DNA from: Actinacidiphila paucisporea
GTDB lineage: Bacteria > Actinomycetota > Actinomycetes > Streptomycetales > Streptomycetaceae
Direction of reading: 5' to 3'
Assembly (NCBI RefSeq): GCF_900142575.1
Contig: NZ_FRBI01000012.1
Span: 124,001-188,000, forward strand
DNA length: 64,000 nt
The notes under the pieces: model-generated
Told to the model about the DNA's origin: nothing
What the model saw: only the letters and a program-made list of their open reading frames with translations
Database searches by the model: none
Program-made: the position numbers and the translations under genes
In this document: positions 56,138 through 64,000 of the stretch, one piece after another
How positions within the stretch are numbered: position 1 is the first letter of the stretch
Layout: the number at the start of each line of letters is the position of its first letter

Positions 56138-56142
56138 GTCTG

Positions 56143-57273
56143 TCACGCCTCCGTGGGGTGCAGTCCTGCGGCGCCGGGCCGCTGCGGTTCTGTGGTGGGG
56201 TGCGGGTGCAGGTGCGGCGGCGGGGCCGGGGGGCTCTCCCCGCGTGCCGCGGCGGCGCGGGTGAAGACCCGCAGCAGTTCGTGGACGCGGTACAGCCCGC
56301 GCGGTCCCTCTTCGAGCAGGCCCGCGCCGACCAGGGCGTCCAGGACGCGCCCGCCGTCCACCGGTTCGCCGACCGCCGGGTCGGCGCCCGTGCGCGCGGC
56401 GGGCGGTGCGGGCGGCGCCGGGGTCCGGCGCGGTGGTACGGCCTCCTGGCCGCTGGACGACTCGCCGCGCAGAATGGCCAGTTCGAGCCGTTGCAGGGCC
56501 GAACCGGGGTCGACACCGAGCGCCTGCGCGAGATACGACTTGAGCCGCCGGTATTCGGCAAGTGCTTCGGCCCGGCGGCCGGCCCGGTCCAGCGCCTCCA
56601 TCAACTGCTCGGTGAATCGCTCGTACAGCGGGTAGGCACGGGCGGTGGACCAGATGTCGGCGAGAGCCTCGCGATGCCTGCCGCACTCCAGTTCGAGATC
56701 GAAGACCCGTTCAATGGCCCGCAGCCACTCCTCCCGGAGCTTCGGCAGTTCGTCGCGGTGCAGCAGGTCGGAGGGCACATTGGCGAGCAGCGGCGACTGC
56801 CACAGCGCGAGCGCCTCCCGCAGCAGCCGCAGTTCCGCCTCCGGGTCCGCGGTGGCATAGGCGGCGCCGAGGAGTTCACGGAAGCGGACCAGGTCGAGCG
56901 TGGCGGCGTCGGCGGTGAGCCGGTAACCGCCTGGCACCGCCTCGATCATATTGCCGGCGATGCCGTACTTGCCGAAGAGGCGGCGCAGCCGCAGAACGCA
57001 GCTGTGCAGTGCGGACTTGCCCTGAGCGGGGGTTTCCTCACCCCAGATGACGCGCTGCAGGAAATCCACGGATACGACGGAGTTGGCATTCAGCAGCAAT
57101 GCGGCGAGCAACGCCGCAGGTCGCGAGGGCTGAAGCACCACCGACTCGCTGCCGTCGGCGACCGCCAGCATTCCGAGTACGGTGAATCGCGTATGGTCCG
57201 CCGCGCGCGGCTGCGGACCGATATCTGCCGTCGATAACGCAGAACTGTTTTCGAGCGCGTTGGACAAAACCAC
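56143..57273 (-). CDS. SARP-family pathway regulator
   Basis: A ~376-residue Streptomyces antibiotic regulatory protein. The OmpR-like winged helix (FTVLGMLAVADGSESVVLQPSRPAALLAALLLNA... ALHSCVLRLRRLFG... IEAVPGGYRL) is followed by a bacterial transcriptional activation domain (FRELLGAAYATADPEAELRLLREALALWQ ... RRAEALAEYRRLKSYLAQALGVDPG). The C-terminal 100 residues are Pro/Ala-rich with a short RVLDALVGAGLLEEGPRGLYRVHELLR segment. It is the first gene of the RiPP operon and likely its activator. The start is uncertain; GTG 57273 has only a weak ribosome site and the frame stays open upstream. Confidence 0.88.
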   Translation of the reverse strand: MVLSNALENSSALSTADIGPQPRAADHTRFTVLGMLAVADGSESVVLQPSRPAALLAALLLNANSVVSVDFLQRVIWGEETPAQGKSALHSCVLRLRRLFGKYGIAGNMIEAVPGGYRLTADAATLDLVRFRELLGAAYATADPEAELRLLREALALWQSPLLANVPSDLLHRDELPKLREEWLRAIERVFDLELECGRHREALADIWSTARAYPLYERFTEQLMEALDRAGRRAEALAEYRRLKSYLAQALGVDPGSALQRLELAILRGESSSGQEAVPPRRTPAPPAPPAARTGADPAVGEPVDGGRVLDALVGAGLLEEGPRGLYRVHELLRVFTRAAAARGESPPAPPPHLHPHPTTEPQRPGAAGLHPTEA

Positions 57274-57862
57274 CAACCCACCATCCCCGTAGCCCCGTGT
57301 CGACCACCACCGTCGCCCCGCAGGTGTACGCGGGGTGTCGGCTGAAATCCCAGTCGGTCTGGCTGGGTTGCGGTCACGGAGGACAGTACGGCAGGCCTCT
57401 TTACCTTGTCCAGGGAATCCGACCGACACCCGGCAAGCAATGCGGCCCGCACCGCACGCACGCCCGCAAAGCCGAATTCCCGCCCGCAATCGGGACACAC
57501 CGGACCGTATGCACGGAGCACGGGCGCGAGCAATCGGACATATCCCGCAGATATTACCGGCGTGTAAAGCGGCGTTAACTCTACCCATTACCTGGCTGTT
57601 TTACGCGAGCCACCATCGGGTCGGCCGCACTTTAGGCCGCGCACGGATCGGGGGTGAATAGGCGGTGGCCATTCGGTGACCGCGCATACCGGGCCGCTGA
57701 GCTGCGGCGGGACCCCGGCGGCTCGCGCCGGCATGCCGGCGGAAGGCGCCGGCGAGCGGCGGCGGGCCGCAGCCCGGGGTCACTTGACAGCCGGGGCGCG
57801 GCTGATTCAGTCTTCCACGAGACAGAAGATTACTTCCGCTATACGGAAGGAGCGTACCTCTC
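57274..57862. other. divergent regulatory region between SARP and hyi
   Basis: About 590 bases with no convincing gene, less GC-rich in places (ATATTACCGG, GCGTTAACTC near 57550-57590). It must hold the leftward SARP/RiPP promoter and the rightward hyi promoter. For hyi, TTGACA (57784-57789) with CAGTCT 18 bases later is a plausible promoter. Confidence 0.5.
57832..57850. promoter_or_regulatory. AllR-type operator before hyi
   Basis: ACTTCCGCTATACGGAAGG: a palindrome (CTTCCG-N5-CGGAAG) just upstream of the hyi start. It shares ACTTCCGC with the sites before aceB and gcl. A second imperfect copy, CTTCC-N7-AGAAG, lies at about 57812-57828. Confidence 0.65.
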
Positions 57863-58684
57863 GTGAGCCTCACCGCCGCGCGCTTCGACGTGAACCTCTC
57901 CCTTCTCTTCACCGAACTCCCCTTGCTGGGGCGGCCGGCGGCCGCCGCCGCGGCCGGCTTCGACGCGGTCGAGCTGTGGTGGCCGTGGCCCGACGACCCC
58001 GACCCCGGCAAGACCGCGCTCGACGACCTGCGGACCGCCCTGGAGACGGCCGGCACCCGGCTTGTCGGCCTCAACTTCTACGCCGGGCGGCTGCCGGGCC
58101 CCGACCGCGGCGCGCTGTCCCTCCCGGGCGCCGAGTCCGAGCGCTTCCGCGCCAACATCGAGGTCGCCGCGGACTTCGCGGCGTCCGTGGGCTGCACGGC
58201 GCTCAACGCGCTCTACGGCAACCGGGTCGACGGGGTGGACCCCGCCGAGCAGGACGCGCTCGCCCTCGACAACCTGGTGCGCGCCGCGGCCGCCGCGGAC
58301 CGCGCAGAGGCGACGCTGCTGATCGAGGCGCTCAACGCGGCGGAGTCGCCGCGCTACCCGCTGGTCGACGCGGAGGCCGCCGTCGCGGTGGTGGAGCGGG
58401 TCAACGAGGCGAGCGGGCTGTCCAACGCGCGCTTCCTGCTCGACGTCTACCACCTGGCGATGGGCGGGGCGGATCTGGAGGCGGTGATCTCCCGCCATGC
58501 CGACGTCGTCGGCCACGTACAGATCGCCGACCTCCCCGGACGGGGGGCGCCGGGGACAGGGGCGCTGCCGCTGCCCGACCTGCTCGCCCACCTCGACCGG
58601 GCGGGTTACGGCGGGTTCGTGGGCCTCGAACACAAGCCGTCCTCCGGGGGGAGCGCGGCCAGTTTCGGGTGGCTCGCGCGGTGA
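57863..58684 (+). CDS. hyi: hydroxypyruvate isomerase
   Basis: Interconverts hydroxypyruvate and tartronate semialdehyde (273 residues; xylose-isomerase-like TIM barrel). Typical features: FDVNLSLLFTELPLLGRPAAAAAAGFDAVELWWP at the start, LIEALNAAESPRYPL with the catalytic Glu, LLDVYHLAMGGADLE (metal ligands) and HVQIADLPGRGAPGTG. GTG 57863 follows AAGGAG. It sits before glxR, and an AllR-type box lies in the leader, linking it to glyoxylate from allantoin. Confidence 0.94.
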   Translation: MSLTAARFDVNLSLLFTELPLLGRPAAAAAAGFDAVELWWPWPDDPDPGKTALDDLRTALETAGTRLVGLNFYAGRLPGPDRGALSLPGAESERFRANIEVAADFAASVGCTALNALYGNRVDGVDPAEQDALALDNLVRAAAAADRAEATLLIEALNAAESPRYPLVDAEAAVAVVERVNEASGLSNARFLLDVYHLAMGGADLEAVISRHADVVGHVQIADLPGRGAPGTGALPLPDLLAHLDRAGYGGFVGLEHKPSSGGSAASFGWLAR

Positions 58685-58753
58685 CCATCCCCTCGGTCAG
58701 CGACCAGGGCCGACCAGGGCCGACCGGGGCCCGACCAGGCCGTGGACCGGCCC

Positions 58754-58821
58754 GCGACCGGCTTCGACCGGGGCCGCGCACCGGCCCGCGACCGGCTTCG
58801 ACCGGGGCCGCGCACCGGCCT
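58754..58821. repeat. 34-bp tandem repeat, two copies
   Basis: GCGACCGGCTTCGACCGGGG plus CCGCGCACCGGCC(C/T) repeats at 58754 and 58788 with no mismatches except the last base. It is preceded by shorter GACCAGGGCC copies (58701-58720). It lies between hyi and glxR. Confidence 0.85.
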
Positions 58822-58836
58822 CGGAACCCGTAGACC

Positions 58837-59754
58837 ATGTTCGAGGAGCTGCAATTGCGTACCCAGAAGCAGAAAGTTGCCTGGATAGGCCTCGGCATCA
58901 TGGGGTCGCCCATGGCGGAGAACCTCATCGCCGCAGGTTACGACGTCACCGGCTACACCCTGGAGGCCGAGAAACTGGCCCGCCTGGAGGCCAGGGGCGG
59001 CACCGCCGCCGGGTCGGTCGCCGAGGCGGTCAGGGACGCCGACGTGATCTTCACGATGGTGCCCGCGTCGCCTCAGGTGGAGGCCGTCGCCTACGGGAAG
59101 GACGGGATCCTCGCGCACGCCAGGGAAGGAGCGCTGCTGATCGACACCTCCTCGATCACCCCGCGGACCTCCGTCGACCTGGCCAAGGCCGCCGCGGCAA
59201 GGGGCATCCGGGTGCTGGACGCGCCCGTGTCCGGCGGTGAGGCGGGGGCCGTCGAGGGAGTGCTGTCGATCATGGTCGGCGGTGACGCCGAGGACTTCGC
59301 GCGGGCGCGGCCCCTCCTGGACGTGCTCGGCACCACCGTGGTCCTGTGCGGCCCGCACGGCGCCGGGCAGACGGTCAAGGCGGCCAACCAGCTGATCGTC
59401 GCGGTGAACATCCAGGCCTGCGCCGAGGCCGTAATCTTCCTGGAGAAGTCCGGCGTGGACCTGTCCGCCGCGCTCGACGTCCTCGGCGGCGGGCTCGCCG
59501 GCTCCACCGTGCTGGCCCGCAAGAAGGCCAACTTCCTCGGCCGCGAGTTCGCCCCCGGGTTCCGCGTCGACCTGCACCACAAGGACATGGGCATCGTGAC
59601 CGACGCGGCCCGCACCGTCGGGGCGGCGCTGCCCGTGGGCTCGGTGGTGGCCGGCCTCGTCGCGTCGCTGCGGGCGCAGGGTGACGGCGGGCTCGACCAC
59701 TCGGCGCTGCTGCGCGGGGTCGAGCGGCTGTCCGGGTCGGCGACCGCCGGCTGA
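58837..59754 (+). CDS. glxR: 2-hydroxy-3-oxopropionate (tartronate semialdehyde) reductase
   Basis: NAD(P)H-dependent reductase giving D-glycerate (305 residues). Beta-hydroxyacid dehydrogenase motifs: VAWIGLGIMGSPMAENLI (dinucleotide loop), DAPVSGGEAGAVEG (substrate motif), GAGQTVKAANQLIVAVNIQA with the catalytic Lys, and KDMGIVTDAAR. ATG 58837 gives 11 extra residues before the Rossmann strand. It is probably cotranscribed with hyi although a 152-base repeat-bearing gap separates them. Confidence 0.95.
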   Translation: MFEELQLRTQKQKVAWIGLGIMGSPMAENLIAAGYDVTGYTLEAEKLARLEARGGTAAGSVAEAVRDADVIFTMVPASPQVEAVAYGKDGILAHAREGALLIDTSSITPRTSVDLAKAAAARGIRVLDAPVSGGEAGAVEGVLSIMVGGDAEDFARARPLLDVLGTTVVLCGPHGAGQTVKAANQLIVAVNIQACAEAVIFLEKSGVDLSAALDVLGGGLAGSTVLARKKANFLGREFAPGFRVDLHHKDMGIVTDAARTVGAALPVGSVVAGLVASLRAQGDGGLDHSALLRGVERLSGSATAG

Positions 59755-59940
59755 CCGGCCGCGGGTCTGCCGATCGCGGTCCGCCGGCCCCCGAAGACAC
59801 CGTCCGGCGGTGCGTGACTGTCCTGTCGCGCCGAACGCACCGCCGGGCGGGCACCGGTGACGGACCGTCCGTCGCCGGTTACAGCCGACGGGAACTTCCT
59901 GCACTATGGGGTCACGAGACCGAGCAGGGGGTGGTGACCC

Positions 59941-60684
59941 ATGGCAGAGAGCGTGCTGGTGCGCTGTCCGGCCTGCCGCCGTGACCACACGTACACCGCG
60001 CCGACGTATCCCTGCGCGTGCGGGGCGCCGCTCTGCCTGCCGGTGCTGCGCGGCGGGCTGCCGGTGGAGATCAGGCACCGCTCGTGGGACGACTCCTGGG
60101 TACGGCTGCGCTGCCCCGACTGCGGGCGCACCGACCACTGGCCGCAGCCGGAGTTCGGCTGCACCTGCGGTGCGCTGCTCCGGCTGCCGGTCGACGACGA
60201 GGCGACGGGCGAGCCGGGGCGGCTGCCCGTACCGCACGCCGGCGGGCCGGTGCCCGCACCGGGCGGGGACGTGCCGCCGCCGCCCTGCGACCGGCCGCCG
60301 TTCCGCCCGGTCACCATCCGCACCGGGCGGGACGCCCTGACGGCGGCGGCGCAGTACCTGAAGTGGCTCGGCTTCGCCGAAGTACGCCTGGCCGGCGACC
60401 GTACGGCCAACGGCATCGACCTGCGCGGCCAGGGCATGGTCGCCCAGGTCGACCCCAGCACCCAGCCGACGCCACTCCGGGACGTCGAGTGCCTGTGGCT
60501 CAACTGCGCCAACGAGGACGCGGTGGGGGCGTTCTTCTCTCTCGCGGGGTACGCCCACGACGCGCGGTCGCGCGCCGACCAACTGGGCGTGCCGCTCTTC
60601 GTGATGGACCTCACGGGGACGCCGCAGGCGGTGAACGATGCTGCGGACGGCCTGATTCGATCAGGCCCGACTTCTCCGCGCTGA
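59941..60684 (+). CDS. zinc-ribbon protein with restriction-endonuclease-like domain
   Basis: A 247-residue protein. The N-terminus has two zinc-ribbon-like units (CPACRRDH...CACGAPLC and CPDCGRTDH...CTCGALLR). After a Pro-rich linker (residues ~95-120), the C-terminus contains TAAAQYLKWLGFAEVRLAGDRTANGIDLRGQGMVAQVDPS, the pattern of Mrr-type PD-(D/E)xK nucleases (GID...VAQV), but the final catalytic Lys is Asp here. It may bind nucleic acid rather than cut it. No methyltransferase or other restriction gene is nearby. Confidence 0.75.
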   Translation: MAESVLVRCPACRRDHTYTAPTYPCACGAPLCLPVLRGGLPVEIRHRSWDDSWVRLRCPDCGRTDHWPQPEFGCTCGALLRLPVDDEATGEPGRLPVPHAGGPVPAPGGDVPPPPCDRPPFRPVTIRTGRDALTAAAQYLKWLGFAEVRLAGDRTANGIDLRGQGMVAQVDPSTQPTPLRDVECLWLNCANEDAVGAFFSLAGYAHDARSRADQLGVPLFVMDLTGTPQAVNDAADGLIRSGPTSPR

Positions 60685-60729
60685 CCCCCTGCGGGGTGGG
60701 CCCCGGACTCCCTTGCCCGCCCGGGGGGT

Positions 60730-61110
60730 GCCTCCCTTTCGGGTACCGCTTTGCCTGCGGCCGCCTCGTGGCTTGGCGCGGTGAGTGCCCCTTGCGGTGC
60801 GTCCCTCGGCTGCTGCCCCGCTGTGGCTGAGCGCGCAGTTCCCCGCGCCCCCATGGGGTGCTCCCTGCGGTACGTCCCGTGGCTGCGGGCGCGTCGTGGC
60901 TTGGCGCGCAGTTTCCCGCGCCTCCGGGGATCCGTTCGGTGCGTCGCTTGTCTGCGGCGCGTCGTGGCTGAGGGGTGGGCGCCCTCTGGGGGCGTTTCAG
61001 GGACGTGGGGAACTGCGCGCTCAGCCGCGATGGCGGTGCAGGTGCGTGGGCCACCGCAAGGGGCAACCCGCTGGGCTCAAGGCGGGGGCCTTGACGTGGT
61101 GGCGGGGGCG
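60730..61110. repeat. block of Streptomyces-type GC-rich repeats
   Basis: No gene is seen in 60685-61174. Degenerate ~70-base units recur: GCGCAGTTCCCCGCGCCCCC (~60832), GCGCAGTTTCCCGCGCCTCC (~60905), the inverse GGGGAACTGCGCGCTCAGCC (~61008), with CGTGGCTTGGCGCG and CTCGTGGCT-like links between them. They form strong stems and may insulate gcl from upstream reading. Confidence 0.75.
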
Positions 61111-61141
61111 CGCCTACGTTGCTTCCGGATTGCAGAATTCG

Positions 61142-61160
61142 ACTTCCGCATCATGGAACA
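61142..61160. promoter_or_regulatory. AllR-type operator before gcl
   Basis: ACTTCCGCATCATGGAACA lies 15-33 bases before the gcl start and shares ACTTCCGC and a right-hand GGAA with the boxes before aceB, hyi and allR. Binding so close to the ribosome site would block transcription or its early steps. Confidence 0.65.
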
Positions 61161-61174
61161 CCCCGGGAGGGACA

Positions 61175-62939
<1,765 letters not shown>

Positions 62940-62956
<17 letters not shown>

Positions 62957-64000
62957 GCTCCGGGGCCGCCGGGTCCGGGTGCCTGAAGTCCGCCCGCAGC
63001 TCCACCTTGCGGACCTTGCCGCTGACCGTCATCGGGAAGGCGTCGAGGACCCGCAGGTGGCGGGGGACCTTGAAGTGGGCGAGCCGGCCCTCGCAGTAGT
63101 CGGTGATCTCGCCGAGGGTCGGCGGGTCGGCCGGGTCGCGCGGGATGACGCAGGCCAGCACCTCCTCGCCGTAGGTGTCGTCGGGCACCCCGACCACCTG
63201 CACGTCGGAGACCTTGGGGTGGCCGTAGAGGAACTCCTCGACCTCCCGCGGGGAGACGTTCTCCCCGCCCCTGATGATCATGTCCTTGATACGGCCGACG
63301 ATCGCCACGTAGCCGTCGTCGCGCATCACCGCGAGGTCGCCGGTGTGCATCCAGCGCCCGGCGTCCACCGCCTCGGCCGTGCGGTCCGGCTCGTCCCAGT
63401 AGCCCAGCATCACCGAATAGCCGCGCGTGCACAGCTCACCGGCCGTGCCGCGCGGCACGGTGACCCCCGACGCGGGGTCCACCACCTTGACCTCGATGTG
63501 CGGCAGGGCCCGGCCGGCGGTGGCGGTGCGGTCCTCCACCGGGTCGTCGCGCCGGGTCTGGGTGGACACCGGGGAGGTCTCGGTCATCCCGTAGCAGATG
63601 GAGACCTCGGACATGTGCATCTCGGCCATCACCCGCTTCATCACCTCGACCGGGCACGGCGATCCGGCCATGATGCCGGTGCGCAGCGAGCTGAGGTCGT
63701 AGTCGGCGAAGTCCGGCAGCGCCAGCTCGGCGATGAACATCGTGGGGACGCCGTACAGCGAGGTGCAGCGCTCCTGTTCGACCGCGCGCAGGGTGGCGGC
63801 CGCGTCGAAGGACGGGGCGGGGATGACGATGCAGGCCGCGTGCGAGGTGGCGCCGATGTTGCCCATCACCATGCCGAAGCAGTGGTAGAAGGGCACCGGC
63901 AGGCAGATCCGGTCCTGCTCGCTGTAGCCGACCGTACCGCCCACGAAATAGCCGTTGTTGAGGATGTTGTGGTGCGACAGGGTGGCGCCCTTGGGGAAGC
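62940..64000 (-). CDS. AMP-forming acyl-CoA ligase (5' end beyond window)
   Basis: C-terminal ~353 residues of an ANL-superfamily fatty acyl-CoA ligase; the gene runs past the right edge. Seen: FPKGATLSHHNILNN, VPFYHCFGM, SICYGMTETSPVSTQ (A5 region), GRWMHTGDLAVMRDDGYVAIVGRIKDMIIRGGENVSPREVEEFLYGHP and the final SGKVRKVEL with the catalytic Lys. It activates a carboxylic acid, probably a medium or long fatty acid, as a CoA thioester. Confidence 0.93.

Noticed and set aside
59755..59940. Possible small RNA between glxR and the zinc-ribbon gene
   Set aside because: Only generic GC-rich stems are visible; no promoter-terminator pair could be defined.

Overview
The window looks like a chromosomal segment of a Streptomyces-type actinomycete. 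The DNA is very GC-rich with GC-ended codons, GTG starts are common, and many genes are joined by ATGA overlaps. Typical Streptomyces families are present: the XRE/DUF397/HATPase trio, DUF5955, a SARP regulator and an AIM24 protein. Short intergenic repeats of kinds common in Streptomyces occur at the left edge, near 17.05 kb and at 60.8-61.1 kb. I saw no tRNA, rRNA, CRISPR array, intact insertion sequence or phage gene.

Layout. 0-4 kb: myo-inositol catabolism genes iolC-iolB-iolD. 4-20 kb: mixed genes, including two exported proteins, an isochorismatase-family hydrolase, a relic of a kinase-WD40 gene, the XRE/DUF397/HATPase trio, a peptide deformylase divergent from an ArsR-like gene with a perfect operator between them, arylamine N-acetyltransferase, an SDR, a kinase-fold protein, a divergent EPSP synthase, an exported protein with a duplicated domain, a P450 with a methyltransferase, a KDPG-aldolase-like protein lacking the Schiff-base lysine, and AIM24. 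19.6-25.8 kb: a ROK regulator facing a sugar ABC importer (no ATPase) and a GH1 beta-glucosidase.

25.8-39.4 kb and 57.8-63 kb hold the two halves of a purine/ureide-to-glyoxylate programme. These are allantoinase with a divergent IclR regulator (AllR), a MobA-like transferase, malate synthase, the uric acid operon (OHCU decarboxylase, HIU hydrolase, uricase, 8-oxoguanine/guanine deaminase), and then hydroxypyruvate isomerase, tartronate semialdehyde reductase and glyoxylate carboligase. A shared TTCCGC-type operator lies before allB/allR, aceB, hyi and gcl. A second palindrome (TTCAAC-N5-GTTGAC type) lies before allB and before the uric acid operon.

Between these halves, at about 40.9-57.3 kb, sits a RiPP biosynthetic cluster and the main find. 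A 61-residue precursor has a 22-residue C-terminus made only of Ser, Thr and Cys apart from the final Ala. It faces a tightly coupled leftward operon: SARP regulator, leader-binding ThiF-like protein, two different YcaO cyclodehydratases, SagB-type azoline dehydrogenase, split LanB-type dehydratase (glutamylation and elimination proteins), an M50 peptidase fused in frame to an ABC ATPase, and an ABC permease. This enzyme set predicts a linear azol(in)e/dehydroamino acid peptide (goadsporin logic) or a thiopeptide relative. I cannot match the core to a product I know. The right edge is a truncated AMP-forming acyl-CoA ligase.
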